Assembly (NCBI RefSeq): GCF_000813825.1 | Contig: NZ_JWTA01000009.1 | Location: 1-64,000 of the forward strand | Direction of reading: 5' to 3' | Source of the DNA: Chryseobacterium taiwanense | Lineage (GTDB): Bacteria; Bacteroidota; Bacteroidia; Flavobacteriales; Weeksellaceae | DNA: 64,000 nucleotides | In this document: piece by piece, positions 8,200-18,100 of the stretch | How the letters are laid out: each line of letters opens with the position of its first letter | Position numbering within the stretch: the first letter of the stretch is position 1 | Notes under the pieces: model-generated | Database searches by the model: none | Seen by the model: only the letters and a program-made list of their open reading frames with translations | Told to the model about the DNA's origin: nothing | Translations under genes and position numbers: made by a program

Positions 8200-9705
8200 T
8201 TAAAATCCTAATCCCACTGTAAAAGCTTTTACAGTATTTGGATAATCTGAAACCGCCGTTGCAGCTCCTGTACTTGTATTAATCGTATAAATTTTTGTTG
8301 TTGAACCCACTGAAGCCATTAGATAAGCTTTTTGGCTCATGCTTCCGATATCAAAACCATTGGTATTGGTAATATTGATGCCTAAAGAACCTGCTTCTAC
8401 CAAGGTACCATTGTTAGGCGGGTTTTGTTGATATAATTTGTCGGTATTATGATCAATCACAAATAGAGTAGTCGTAGTTGCCCCTGCAAAATTATTCGTA
8501 TATGCTGCTGCACTTATCATTGGGTTTCCCGGATTAAGAGTAAGATCCGTTGCTGCGATAGTTCCGTCATTTGGGTTGAGGCGAAGATTCTGTCCGGTAT
8601 TACTTACTACACGTATTCTGTCAACGGTCGGATTAAAATCAAATCCAAAGTCGGTTCCTGAAAGTAAGGTCGCAAAAGGAGAGCTTCCAACAGCAGTGGC
8701 TGCACCTGTACCTAAATTAATCGTATATATTCTGCTGGAACTTCCCAATGCATATAACTGTCCGTTTAAAGGACGAAAATCAATTCCTAAAATATTTTCA
8801 CCACTTTGTAATCCTGCAATGCTTTTTGAAACAGGCATGGGACTGTTGGGATTAAATATTTGCAGATTGTTTGAATTATCAACAGCATAAGCAACGGGCT
8901 CTGTAGGTATTGCCAGATCAATAATTGCTTGTTGAAGTGATCCTATACTGGTAGCTTTACCACTATTTAAATCCAAAAGATGTAATTTGTCATTTAAAGC
9001 TAATAAAGCGGTATTATTATCATATTTAATATCAAAAGCAGCTTGTCCGGTAAATGTTGTTCCTAAACTTCCGACTTCTACCAAAGTTCCGTTATTAGGA
9101 GGATCTTGTTTAAATAATTTTCCTGCTGCAGGATCTATATCATATAAAATGGTAGAAGAAGCTCCGGATTTACTGTTGGTATAAGCTACGCCTGTTACAG
9201 AAGCACTAGAACCTCCATTGATATTCATATCAGTTGCTGCTGAAGCCCCTGTTTCAGGATGTAAACGAAGATTTTGTCCTGTATTGCTTACCAATCGAAT
9301 TCTATCAACGGTCGGGTTAAAATCAATCGAAGCAATGGTTCCTGAAATTGCAGGTGTAAATGCTGTAGAACCTACAACTCTTGCAAAAGCATTTGCTGTA
9401 TTAATGATGTATAATTTACTGGCATTTGATAATGCATACAATTCTCCTGTTGCAGGTCTGAAATCTATACTCAATAGCTTTTCTCCTGTTGGAACTCCCA
9501 TGACAGAAGTTTTTGAAACAAAAGCTTTAGGATTATTTGAATTAAAAGACACCAGTTCGTTCATTGATGTTATTCCATACACCATAAGATCTGGACCTTG
9601 CATCATGTTGTTTTCAGGCATAATAGAATCATCAGAATCATTGCATGAAAATAAAATAATACAAACAGCAGATACGGCCATAAAGGAGTGTAATAATTTT
9701 CTCAT
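8200..9705 (-). CDS. tandem DUF4394 lipoprotein
   Basis: 501 residues. The N-terminus is a lipoprotein signal ending at LFSC, so it is probably anchored in the outer or inner membrane facing outward. The mature part holds two DUF4394 units (about 40-260 and 265-500), each with the signature DRIRxVSNTGQNLRL followed by a TDxxxN block, and with the sequences L-x-x-IDFRP and PPNNGTLVE repeated in both. The units look like beta-propeller-type repeats; the family's function is unknown. The gene is monocistronic and convergent with the efflux operon. Its start at 9705 has the only lipobox-bearing N-terminus. Confidence 0.85.
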   Translation of the reverse strand: MRKLLHSFMAVSAVCIILFSCNDSDDSIMPENNMMQGPDLMVYGITSMNELVSFNSNNPKAFVSKTSVMGVPTGEKLLSIDFRPATGELYALSNASKLYIINTANAFARVVGSTAFTPAISGTIASIDFNPTVDRIRLVSNTGQNLRLHPETGASAATDMNINGGSSASVTGVAYTNSKSGASSTILYDIDPAAGKLFKQDPPNNGTLVEVGSLGTTFTGQAAFDIKYDNNTALLALNDKLHLLDLNSGKATSIGSLQQAIIDLAIPTEPVAYAVDNSNNLQIFNPNSPMPVSKSIAGLQSGENILGIDFRPLNGQLYALGSSSRIYTINLGTGAATAVGSSPFATLLSGTDFGFDFNPTVDRIRVVSNTGQNLRLNPNDGTIAATDLTLNPGNPMISAAAYTNNFAGATTTTLFVIDHNTDKLYQQNPPNNGTLVEAGSLGINITNTNGFDIGSMSQKAYLMASVGSTTKIYTINTSTGAATAVSDYPNTVKAFTVGLGF

Positions 9706-9882
9706 AATATTATTTTTTAATGGTTGTATTTTTATGTACGAGAAACGGGTTACTTTGGTTTTTTCAATAACAATTAATTTTTTTTATGGATATTTTGTTT
9801 TTATATAATATTCATAATTAATGAGATAGTTTTGATTTTTAATAAAACATTTATCAAGATTTTTTCAATCAAGAAATTTGTG

Positions 9883-9890
9883 TAAATTTG
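9883..9890 (+). promoter_or_regulatory. upstream promoter candidate for tuf (-7 box)
   Basis: TAAATTTG fits TAnnTTTG exactly and is followed by GCAGTC, a start-site context also seen before rplK and rpoB. It lies about 150 bases before the tuf start codon. No perfect TTTG -33 box is seen at the usual spacing. Confidence 0.55.
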
Positions 9891-9985
9891 CAGTCTCAAT
9901 ACTTTGAAATATACGGTTTGTACTTCATTGGATTTGAATATTGAAACTTTTTTTAATAAAAAGGTTTTAGTATTTAAAAATTCAT

Positions 9986-9993
9986 TATATTTG
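9986..9993 (+). promoter_or_regulatory. main promoter candidate for tuf (-7 box)
   Basis: TATATTTG matches TAnnTTTG and is followed by GCACACC about 40 bases before the tuf ATG, giving a short leader. With the box at 9883 this suggests two tandem promoters. The rest of 9706-10036 is AT-rich with no supported gene. Confidence 0.65.
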
Positions 9994-10036
9994 CACACCG
10001 AAAATTTGAAAAACAATAAATAAATAATTACAAATC

Positions 10037-11242
10037 ATGGCAAAGGAAACGTTTAATCGTAACAAACCACACTTGAACATTGGTACTATTGGTCACGTTG
10101 ACCATGGTAAAACTACTCTTACAGCTGCTATTTCTGCTGTATTAGCTAGCAAAGGTCTTGCTGAGAAAAAAGACTTCTCTGCAATTGACTCTGCTCCAGA
10201 AGAAAAAGAAAGAGGTATTACTATCAATACTGCTCACATCGAATACGAAACTGAAAAAAGACACTATGCTCACGTTGACTGTCCAGGTCACGCGGATTAC
10301 GTAAAGAACATGGTAACTGGTGCTGCTCAGATGGATGGAGCTATCGTAGTATGTGCTGCAACTGACGGACCAATGCCTCAGACTAGAGAACATATCCTAC
10401 TTTGCCGTCAGGTAAACGTACCTAAAATCGTTGTTTTCATGAACAAAGTTGACATGGTGGATGATCCAGAATTGTTAGAGCTTGTTGAAATGGAACTTAG
10501 AGATTTATTAGCTACTTATGATTTCGACGGAGATAACTCTCCAGTAATCCAAGGTTCTGCTCTAGGTGCACTTACTGCTGCAACTAACGGTGATTCTGAA
10601 GATAAGTGGTTCAAAACTGTTGAAGCTCTAATGGATGCAGTTGATGAGTGGATCGACGAGCCAGTAAGAGATACTGAAAAGCCATTCTTGATGCCAATCG
10701 AAGACGTATTCTCTATTACAGGTAGAGGTACTGTAGCAACTGGTAGAATCGAGGCTGGTATTATCAACACTGGTGACCCAGTTGATATCGTAGGTATGGG
10801 TGATGAAAAATTAACTTCTACAATTACAGGAGTTGAGATGTTCAGGAAAATCCTAGACAGAGGAGAAGCTGGTGATAACGTAGGTCTATTGTTGAGAGGT
10901 ATTGAAAAAACTGACATCAAGAGAGGTATGGTAATCGCTAAGAAAGATTCTGTTAAGCCTCACAAAAAATTCAAGGCTTCAGTTTATATCCTTTCTAAAG
11001 AAGAAGGTGGACGTCACACTCCATTCCACAACAAATACCGTCCTCAGTTCTACGTAAGAACTACTGACGTTACAGGTGAGATCTTCTTACCAGAAGGTGT
11101 AGAAATGGTAATGCCTGGTGATAACTTAGAGATCACTGTAGAATTGTTACAACCAATCGCTCTTAACGAGGGTCTTAGATTCGCTATCAGAGAAGGAGGT
11201 AGAACAGTTGGTTCAGGTCAGGTTACTGAAATCTTAGACTAA
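10037..11242 (+). CDS. tuf: translation elongation factor Tu
   Basis: 401-residue GTPase that delivers aminoacyl-tRNA to the ribosome A site. The G-motifs are readable: G1 GHVDHGKT near residue 19, the switch region [10 protein letters not shown]3 DCPGHADY and G4 NKVD. Domains II and III follow with [12 protein letters not shown] and the C-terminal [10 protein letters not shown]. The length is slightly above the usual 394-396 because of a few extra residues in the loop after SALGAL ([11 protein letters not shown] region). It is monocistronic, with tandem promoters upstream and a strong terminator before tRNA-Trp. Codon use is strongly biased, as expected for a highly expressed gene. Confidence 0.99.
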   Translation: MAKETFNRNKPHLNIGTIGHVDHGKTTLTAAISAVLASKGLAEKKDFSAIDSAPEEKERGITINTAHIEYETEKRHYAHVDCPGHADYVKNMVTGAAQMDGAIVVCAATDGPMPQTREHILLCRQVNVPKIVVFMNKVDMVDDPELLELVEMELRDLLATYDFDGDNSPVIQGSALGALTAATNGDSEDKWFKTVEALMDAVDEWIDEPVRDTEKPFLMPIEDVFSITGRGTVATGRIEAGIINTGDPVDIVGMGDEKLTSTITGVEMFRKILDRGEAGDNVGLLLRGIEKTDIKRGMVIAKKDSVKPHKKFKASVYILSKEEGGRHTPFHNKYRPQFYVRTTDVTGEIFLPEGVEMVMPGDNLEITVELLQPIALNEGLRFAIREGGRTVGSGQVTEILD

Positions 11243-11259
11243 TCATCTTAATATAATTA

Positions 11260-11289
11260 AAGTTCCGTAAGGAAACTTACGGAACTTTT
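11260..11289 (+). terminator. tuf terminator
   Basis: A perfect 12-bp stem, AAGTTCCGTAAG (11260-11271) with CTTACGGAACTT (11276-11287), with a GAAA tetraloop and trailing T residues. Confidence 0.9.
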
Positions 11290-11294
11290 AATCT

Positions 11295-11365
11295 ACGGGC
11301 ATCGTCCAATGGTAGGATACCGGTCTCCAAAACCGTTGATCAGGGTTCGAATCCTTGTGCCCGTG
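11295..11365 (+). tRNA. tRNA-Trp(CCA)
   Basis: Acceptor strands ACGGGCA (11295-11301) and TGCCCGT (11358-11364) pair fully; the discriminator is G. The D-arm contains GTCCAATGGTAGGAT, the anticodon loop is CTCCAAA (anticodon CCA) and the T-arm carries GGTTCGAATCC. The gene sits 12 bases before secE, the common tRNA-Trp-secE-nusG arrangement, and is probably processed from that transcript. Confidence 0.95.
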
Positions 11366-11377
11366 CAAATAACAATT

Positions 11378-11584
11378 ATGAGTTCATTTATCGATTTTTT
11401 AAAAGGTTCTTATAACGAATTCAGACATAAAGTTGAATGGCCGAAGTGGGCTGATCTGCAATCATCTACAATTGTAGTGACTATTGCAACAGTTATTTTG
11501 GCGTTATTTACCTTTGGGGTTGACGAATTGTTTTCTAAAGCAATCAGCAACATAATAGGAATGCTAATCAACTTGTTCAATTAA
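11378..11584 (+). CDS. secE: preprotein translocase subunit SecE
   Basis: 68-residue single-span inner-membrane protein that stabilises the SecYEG channel. It has the short bacterial SecE form: an amphipathic N-terminal helix (FIDFLKGSYNEFRHKVEWP), the conserved EWP-K/W block near residue 20, and one membrane segment at about 32-55. The reading frame stays open upstream into tRNA-Trp, but ATG at 11378 is the only start outside the tRNA and gives the family's normal length. It lies 21 bases before nusG. Confidence 0.95.
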   Translation: MSSFIDFLKGSYNEFRHKVEWPKWADLQSSTIVVTIATVILALFTFGVDELFSKAISNIIGMLINLFN

Positions 11585-11605
11585 TAATAAAAGTATTTTC
11601 CCACA

Positions 11606-12148
11606 ATGAGCGAATTGAAATGGTATGTGCTGAAAGCTATCAGCGGACAGGAAAATAAAGTGAAAAACTATATTGAGACAGAAATCAAACGTTTAGGGTT
11701 TGAGCAGTACGTTACTCAAGTGGTTATTCCTATGGAAAAGGTTATTCAAATTAGAAACGGTAAAAAAGTTCCTAAAGAAAGACCTTACTATCCTGGATAC
11801 TTAATGATTGAAGCTGAATTAATGGGAGAGATTCCTCACGTTATTAAGAACATTCCTGGAGTTATTTCTTTCTTAAGCTTAACAAAAGGAGGTGATCCAG
11901 TTCCAATGAGAAAGTCTGAAGTTAACAGAATGCTTGGAAGAATGGATGAGTTGTCAGAATTTGCAAGTGATGTTGAAATTCCTTACATCGTTGGAGAAAA
12001 CGTTAAAGTAATTGACGGACCATTCAATGGATTCAATGGAACAGTAGAGAAAATTCTTGAAGATAAAAAGAAAATTGAAGTATCAGTTCTTATCTTCGGA
12101 AGAAAAACTCCAATGGAGCTTAGCTATATGCAGGTTGAAAAAGTATAA
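11606..12148 (+). CDS. nusG: transcription termination/antitermination protein NusG
   Basis: 180-residue NusG. The NGN domain (about 3-115) starts with the typical KWYVLKAISGQENKVKNYI and contains PYYPGYLMIEA. The KOW domain at the C-terminus carries VIDGPFNGFNGTVEKI. It binds RNA polymerase and links it to Rho or ribosomes. It is the last gene of the tRNA-Trp-secE-nusG unit, closed by the hairpin at 12172. Confidence 0.98.
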   Translation: MSELKWYVLKAISGQENKVKNYIETEIKRLGFEQYVTQVVIPMEKVIQIRNGKKVPKERPYYPGYLMIEAELMGEIPHVIKNIPGVISFLSLTKGGDPVPMRKSEVNRMLGRMDELSEFASDVEIPYIVGENVKVIDGPFNGFNGTVEKILEDKKKIEVSVLIFGRKTPMELSYMQVEKV

Positions 12149-12171
12149 TCATTATACTTACAAAATATTCG

Positions 12172-12209
12172 AAACCCACTTATTGAAAAATGAGTGGGTT
12201 TTTATTTTT
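12172..12209 (+). terminator. terminator after nusG
   Basis: AAACCCACT (12172-12180) pairs with AGTGGGTTT (12193-12201), followed by a T-rich tract. It separates nusG from the ribosomal protein operon. Confidence 0.85.
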
Positions 12210-12242
12210 AGATTAAATTTTTAATAAAAAATAAGATATCAA

Positions 12243-12273
12243 TTTGCTATTTCAAAAATATTTTATAATTTTG
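12243..12273 (+). promoter_or_regulatory. canonical Bacteroidota promoter for rplK operon
   Basis: TTTG at 12243-12246, a 19-base spacer and TAATTTTG at 12266-12273 match the -33/-7 consensus TTTG-N19-TAnnTTTG. GCAGTCC follows. It leaves a leader of roughly 95 bases before rplK. Confidence 0.8.
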
Positions 12274-12277
12274 CAGT

Positions 12278-12372
12278 CCGAAAAGTAGGATTATCTAAGG
12301 TGAGATATGGATAACCTGCTGAATAATAAATGCTTCCAAACTCATTAATTATTCAAACTTAAAAAACAAAAA
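12278..12372 (+). promoter_or_regulatory. rplK-rplA leader, candidate L1 autoregulatory region
   Basis: The leader contains a short stem AGGT...ACCT around GAGATATGGATA near 12299-12317. In many bacteria ribosomal protein L1 represses its own rplKA mRNA by binding such a leader. Only the position and the small hairpin support this here, so the call is tentative. Confidence 0.3.
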
Positions 12373-12819
12373 ATGGCTAAGAAAGTCTTTAAAATGGTAA
12401 AGCTTCAGGTGAAAGGTGGCGCTGCTAACCCTTCTCCACCAGTAGGTCCAGCATTGGGTTCTGCAGGTGTGAACATCATGGAGTTTTGTAAGCAATTTAA
12501 CGGAAGAACTCAAGATAAGCCAGGACAAGTTTTACCTGTAGTAATTACAGTATACGAAGACAAATCTTTTGAATTCGTAATCAAAACTCCTCCTGCAGCA
12601 ATCCAGTTGATGGATGCGGCTAAAATCAAGGGTGGTTCTGGAGAACCGAACAGAAACAAAGTAGGTGCTGTAACTTGGGCTCAAGTTCAAAAAATCGCTG
12701 AAGATAAAATGACTGACCTTAACTGCTTTACAATGGATTCTGCAGTTTCTATGGTTGCAGGTACTGCTAGATCTATGGGATTAAGAGTAACAGGAACTAA
12801 ACCAACTTTTAACGCTTAA
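12373..12819 (+). CDS. rplK: 50S ribosomal protein L11
   Basis: 148 residues; forms the GTPase-associated centre of the 50S subunit with 23S rRNA. The N-terminal domain has [26 protein letters not shown], cited here by its key block [11 protein letters not shown] (about 20-30) that contacts the factor-binding site. The C-terminal RNA-binding domain has the expected length and the closing block [10 protein letters not shown]. It is the first gene of the L11-L1-L10-L12 operon, 11 bases before rplA. Confidence 0.99.
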   Translation: MAKKVFKMVKLQVKGGAANPSPPVGPALGSAGVNIMEFCKQFNGRTQDKPGQVLPVVITVYEDKSFEFVIKTPPAAIQLMDAAKIKGGSGEPNRNKVGAVTWAQVQKIAEDKMTDLNCFTMDSAVSMVAGTARSMGLRVTGTKPTFNA

Positions 12820-12830
12820 AACTAATAGAA

Positions 12831-13523
12831 ATGGCAAAATTAACTAAAAAGCAAAAGGAAGCTTTAAGCAAAGTAGAAAAAGGAAGAATCTATAACCTTG
12901 AAGAAGGTTCAGCTCTTGTAAAAGAAGTGAACTCTGCAAAGTTTGATGCTTCTGTAGATATCGCTGTAAGATTGGGTGTAGATCCAAGAAAAGCAAACCA
13001 AATGGTAAGAGGTGTTGTATCTCTTCCTCACGGAACTGGTAAAGATGTTAAAGTTTTGGCTTTAGTAACTCCAGATAAAGAAGCAGAAGCTAAAGAAGCT
13101 GGTGCTGATTACGTAGGTCTTGATGAATATTTACAAAAAATCAAAGATGGTTGGACTGATGTTGACGTTATCGTTACTATGCCGGCTGTTATGGGTAAAT
13201 TAGGACCATTAGGTAGAGTATTAGGACCAAGAGGTTTGATGCCTAACCCTAAATCAGGTACTGTAACAATGGAAATTGGTAAAGCAGTAACTGAAGTAAA
13301 AGCTGGTAAAATTGACTTTAAAGTAGACAAATACGGTATTATCCACGCAGGTATTGGTAAAGTATCTTTCGATGCTGCTAAAATCAAGGAAAATGCTCAG
13401 GAATTGATCTCTACTTTGATCAAAATGAAGCCAACTGCTGCTAAAGGTACTTATGTGAAGTCTATCTATTTGTCTTCTACAATGAGTCCTGGTATTGCAA
13501 TCGATACTAAATCTGTTAACTAA
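12831..13523 (+). CDS. rplA: 50S ribosomal protein L1
   Basis: 230-residue L1 of the ribosomal stalk on the E-site side. The conserved [10 protein letters not shown] block and the flanking [11 protein letters not shown] motif are present in the second domain; the N-terminus has the usual [21 protein letters not shown] pattern. In other bacteria L1 also represses its own operon. It lies between rplK and rplJ with gaps of 11 and 17 bases, so all four genes are probably one mRNA. Confidence 0.99.
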   Translation: MAKLTKKQKEALSKVEKGRIYNLEEGSALVKEVNSAKFDASVDIAVRLGVDPRKANQMVRGVVSLPHGTGKDVKVLALVTPDKEAEAKEAGADYVGLDEYLQKIKDGWTDVDVIVTMPAVMGKLGPLGRVLGPRGLMPNPKSGTVTMEIGKAVTEVKAGKIDFKVDKYGIIHAGIGKVSFDAAKIKENAQELISTLIKMKPTAAKGTYVKSIYLSSTMSPGIAIDTKSVN

Positions 13524-13540
13524 TAATAAATCCTAAGACA

Positions 13541-14137
13541 ATGACAAAAGACCAAAAAGTTGTAGCAATACAAGAGATCAAAGATTTGCTTCAGGATGCA
13601 AAAGTAGTTTACGTAGCAGATCTAGAAGGTTTGAACGCTGGTAAAGCTTCTGATTTCAGAAGACAGGCTTTCAAGCAAAATATTAAAGTAAAAGTTGTAA
13701 AAAATACACTTTTACAAAAAGCAATGGAGCAAATCGAAGGAGTAGATTACTCTGAGATGTTCCAGTCTTTCAAAGGAAACTCAGCGATCATGATTTCTGA
13801 GACAGCTAACGCTCCTGCGAAATTAATCAAAGACTTCAGAAAGAAGGATGAGAAGCCGGCATTAAAGTCTGCTTTTGTTCAGGAAACTTTCTATGTTGGT
13901 GACGAAAACTTAGATACTTTAGTAAGCATCAAGTCTAGAGAAGAAATGATCGGTGAAATCATCGGATTACTTCAGTCTCCAATCCAGAGAGTTGTTTCTG
14001 CTCTTCAAAACAAATCTGAAGCTGGAGAAGCTACAACTGAAGAAGTTGCTGCTCCTGCAGTTGAAGAAACTCCTGCTGAGGCGGCTCCAGAAGCTCCTGC
14101 TGCAGAAAGCACTGACGAAACGCCAGCTGCTGAATAA
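13541..14137 (+). CDS. rplJ: 50S ribosomal protein L10 with acidic Ala/Pro tail
   Basis: 198 residues. The first about 170 residues are the L10 domain that anchors L12 dimers to the ribosome (EIKDLLQDAKVVYVADLEGL start, VVKNTLLQKAM, and the helix around LLQSPIQRVVSALQ). The last about 30 residues are a low-complexity Glu/Ala/Pro tail that goes beyond the typical bacterial length, as is common in Bacteroidota. Only 17 bases separate it from rplA, so there is no room for a separate L10 leader. Confidence 0.98.
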   Translation: MTKDQKVVAIQEIKDLLQDAKVVYVADLEGLNAGKASDFRRQAFKQNIKVKVVKNTLLQKAMEQIEGVDYSEMFQSFKGNSAIMISETANAPAKLIKDFRKKDEKPALKSAFVQETFYVGDENLDTLVSIKSREEMIGEIIGLLQSPIQRVVSALQNKSEAGEATTEEVAAPAVEETPAEAAPEAPAAESTDETPAAE

Positions 14138-14182
14138 TTACACTCAAAAAATAATCAATAATCAACAAAAAACATTACAACA

Positions 14183-14551
14183 ATGTCAGATTTAAAAAAT
14201 TTAGCTGAAACGCTAGTAAACTTAACAGTAAAAGACGTAAACGAATTAGCTGCTATCCTTAAGGATGAGTACGGAATTGAGCCAGCTGCTGCTGCTGTAG
14301 TAGTTGCTGCAGGTGGTGCAGGTGAAGCTGCTGAAGAAAAGACTGAATTCGACGTAATTCTTAAGTCTGCAGGTGCTTCTAAATTAGCTATCGTTAAATT
14401 AGTAAAAGATTTAACTGGTGCTGGTCTTAAAGAAGCTAAAGATATCGTAGATGGTGCTCCTGCTCCAATCAAAGAAGGTATTTCTAAAGACGAAGCTGAA
14501 GCTCTTAAGAAGCAATTAGAAGAAGCTGGTGCTGAAGTAGAATTGAAATAA
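14183..14551 (+). CDS. rplL: 50S ribosomal protein L7/L12
   Basis: 122 residues. It has an N-terminal dimerisation helix, an Ala/Gly-rich hinge (about 36-53) and a C-terminal factor-binding domain with [19 protein letters not shown] and [10 protein letters not shown]. It is the stalk protein that recruits translational GTPases. It ends the operon; a strong terminator follows 21 bases after the stop. Confidence 0.99.
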   Translation: MSDLKNLAETLVNLTVKDVNELAAILKDEYGIEPAAAAVVVAAGGAGEAAEEKTEFDVILKSAGASKLAIVKLVKDLTGAGLKEAKDIVDGAPAPIKEGISKDEAEALKKQLEEAGAEVELK

Positions 14552-14572
14552 TCAATCTTACTATAAATAATA

Positions 14573-14601
14573 AGCTCGGGTATTTTACCCGGGCTTTTTT
14601 T
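14573..14601 (+). terminator. terminator after rplL
   Basis: AGCTCGGGTA (14573-14582) pairs with TACCCGGGCT (14586-14595), loop TTT, followed by seven T. It separates rplL from rpoB, so rpoBC depends on the promoter at 14755. Confidence 0.92.
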
Positions 14602-14754
14602 GTGGAATAAAATTGAGTTTTAGAAACTTTTTTTGAAATTGATAAGTCAGCTATTGTTACTGATATTAGACAATTAATTATATCTAGATTCTCTGAATTG
14701 TATAAGTATGAAATAAGTATAAAAGAACTGACGAGCATATAACACAATAAAATA

Positions 14755-14785
14755 TTGTGAATGTGGATAAGTTTTTGTAAATTTG
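14755..14785 (+). promoter_or_regulatory. rpoBC promoter
   Basis: TTG at 14755-14757, about 20 bases, then TAAATTTG at 14778-14785, followed by GCAGTC. It matches the group consensus and the arrangement before rplK and tuf. Transcription would start near 14791. Confidence 0.75.
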
Positions 14786-14791
14786 CAGTCT

Positions 14792-15117
14792 CTTTTGGCG
14801 CGAATAATTGTTTGTAAATCTATAAAATATTGAATATCACCTCTTTCATGAAAATGAAGGGGATTTCTTGTATATAGATATTGCGGCGAATCTGCCTCAA
14901 AAGTAATAAAAATATTTTGCATTACGCTGTGAAAAGATATACCAGCGTTGCAGTTAGAAGTTAGATTAAGACTTAAAGGATTGAGAATAAAGAACAAAGA
15001 CTTGATAATTGCGCCAAAATTTTCTTACTTTTTCTTTTCTTCCACCTATTTTTCTCTACTTTCTTCTGATATTTTTGTAATAAATCAAAATATTTTTTAA
15101 CCTTTCTTAAAAGTTTT
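14792..15117 (+). promoter_or_regulatory. long structured rpoB 5' leader
   Basis: About 325 bases without a gene. Hairpins seen: CTCTTTCAT (14841-14849) with ATGAAGGGG (14854-14862) around GAAA, enclosed by ATCTATA (14818-14824) with TATAGAT (14873-14879); and ACGCTG (14924-14929) with CAGCGT (14943-14948). No intrinsic terminator T-run follows either. The length and nesting suggest a regulated leader; no known riboswitch or protein-binding motif was recognised. Confidence 0.4.
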
Positions 15118-18100
15118 ATGAGTAAAACAACACCTACAATTAGGGGAAATCAGAGAGTTAATTTCTCTTCAGCGAAAGGGAAGATCATCACTCCAGACTT
15201 CTTGGATATCCAAATCGAGTCTTTCAGTGAGTTTTTCCAGCTTGATACGCTTCCTGAAGACAGAACAGACGAAGGTTTGTACAAAACCTTCCAGGAAAAT
15301 TTCCCGATTACCGATTCTAGAAACCAATTCGTATTGGAATTCTTAGATTATTTGGTAGATTCTCCACGTTATTCAATCGATGAGTGTGTGGAAAGAGGAT
15401 TGACGTATTCAGTGCCTCTTAAAGCAAGACTTAAATTGTATTGTACAGACCCTGAGCACGAGGATTTCCAAACTGTGGTTCAGGATGTATATTTAGGCCC
15501 GGTTCCTTACATGACGCCTAGTGGTTCTTTCATCATCAATGGTGCAGAGAGAGTTATTGTTACGCAGCTTCACCGTTCACCTGGTGTATTCTTCGGACAG
15601 ACTTACCACGCAAACGGAACTAAGTTGTATTATTCAAGAATTATCCCTTTCAAAGGATCTTGGATGGAATTTACGACAGATATCAACAGCGTAATGTACG
15701 CGTATATCGACCGTAAGAAAAAGTTACCATTAACAACTTTATTAAGAGCTATCGGTTACGAATCTGATAAGGATATCCTTCAGATCTTCGACCTTGCTGA
15801 AGAAGTTAAAGTTTCTAAAGCTGCCCTTAAAAAAGTAGAAGGAAGAACATTGGCTGCGAGAGTATTGAACACTTGGTTCGAAGATTTCGTAGACGAAGAT
15901 ACCGGTGAAGTAGTTTCTATCGAAAGAAACGAAATCATCTTGGATAGAGAAACTATTCTTGAAAAAGAACATTTAGATCTTATTTTGGATGCTGGTGTGA
16001 AATCTATCTTGATTCACAAAGAAAACAGCAATGAATTCTCTATTATCCAGAATACATTACAAAAAGACCCTACTAACTCTGAAAAAGAGGCAGTAGAGTA
16101 TATCTACCGTCAGTTGAGAAATGCAGATCCACCAGATGAGGAAACTGCAAGAGGAATTATTGAAAAATTATTCTTCTCTGAGCAAAGATATTCATTAGGT
16201 GAAGTTGGACGTTACAGACTAAACAAAAAATTAGGTCTTAATATTCCTACGACAACCGAGGTTCTTACAAAAGAAGATATCATTGCGATCGTAAGACACT
16301 TGATCGAGTTGGTAAACTCTAAAGCAGAGGTTGATGATATCGATCACTTATCAAACAGAAGAATTAAAACTGTTGGTGAGCAATTAGCAGGTCAGTTCGG
16401 TGTAGGTCTTTCAAGAATTGCAAGAACGATCAAGGAAAGAATGAACGTTAGAGATAACGAAATCTTTACTCCTCTAGATCTTGTGAATGCTAAGACTTTA
16501 ACGTCTGTAATCAACTCATTCTTCGGAACGAACCAGCTTTCTCAGTTTATGGACCAAACCAACCCGCTTTCAGAAATCACGCACAAGCGTAGACTTTCTG
16601 CACTAGGGCCTGGAGGTTTATCAAGAGAAAGAGCAGGTTTCGAGGTTCGAGACGTTCACCATACTCACTACGGAAGAATTTGTCCGATTGAAACTCCGGA
16701 AGGACCAAACATCGGTTTGATTTCATCTTTAGGTATTTATGCTAAGATCAACAGACTAGGTTTCATCGAAACTCCATATAGAAAAGTAGAAGACAGTAAG
16801 ATTGATCTTGCTGCTGATCCTATCTATCTGAATGCAGAAGACGAAGAAGACAAAGTAATTGCTCAGGCAAACGTTGAGTTGAATGATAACGGTGAATTCT
16901 TAACAGACAGAATTATTGCAAGACTTGATGGTGACTACCCTGTAGTTGAGCCTTCTCAGGTAAACCTTATCGACGTTGCACCAAACCAGATTTCTGGTAT
17001 TTCAGCTTCATTGATTCCTTTCTTGGAGCATGATGATGCGAACCGTGCGTTGATGGGATCTAACATGATGCGTCAGGCAGTTCCTCTATTGAAGCCACAA
17101 GCTCCAATCGTAGGTACAGGGCTTGAGCAACAAGTTGCAAGAGATTCTAGAATTTTGATCAATGCTGAAGGTACAGGTACTGTAGAGTACGTAGATGCTG
17201 ATAAGATCACTATTAAATATGAAAGAAGCGAAGACGAAGATTTAGTACAATTCGAGTCTGCTACTAAAACATATAACCTTACTAAGTTTAGAAAAACTAA
17301 CCAGAGTACAACGATTACCCTAAGACCAAACGTAAGAGTAGGTGATGTAGTGGAAAAAGGACAGGTACTTTGCGACGGTTATGCTACTGAAGACGGAGAA
17401 TTAGCTCTTGGTAGAAACTTAGTGGTTGCCTTCATGCCTTGGAAAGGGTACAACTTCGAGGATGCGATTGTAATCAACGAAAAAGTTGTACGTGAAGACT
17501 GGTTTACTTCAATTCACGTAGATGAATATTCTCTTGAAGTTCGTGATACCAAATTAGGTATGGAAGAGCTTACAGCAGATATTCCAAACGTTTCTGAAGA
17601 AGCGACTAAAGATCTTGACGAAAACGGTATGATCAGAATCGGTGCTGAAGTGAAGCCTGGAGATATCATGATTGGTAAAATTACTCCAAAAGGTGAATCT
17701 GACCCGACTCCTGAAGAAAAACTATTGAGAGCAATCTTTGGTGACAAAGCTGGTGATGTAAAAGATGCTTCATTGAAAGCTGACTCTTCACTAAGAGGGG
17801 TTGTTATCAACAAAAAATTGTTCTCAAGAAACATTAAAGACAAAAAGAAAAGAACTGAAGAAAAACTTAAACTTGAAGAGATTGAAAACACTTACAAGGC
17901 TAAGTTTGATGAGTTGAGAAATACTTTAATTGAAAAATTAAATACACTGGTAAGCGGTAAAACTTCTCAAGGGGTTACAAATGACCTAGACGAAGAAATC
18001 ATCGGTAAAGGTGTGAAGTTCACTCACAAATTATTGACTTCAGTTGAAGATTATGTAAACGTTAGCGGTTCAGACTGGACGGTAGATCACGATAAAAATG

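Noticed and set aside
9801..10016. Small minus-strand ORF upstream of tuf
   Set aside because: It lies across the tandem tuf promoters, is Lys/Ile/Asn-rich and has no conserved feature.
11309..11377. N-terminal extension of SecE into tRNA-Trp
   Set aside because: The frame is open by chance; the start at 11378 gives the normal length and leaves the tRNA intact.
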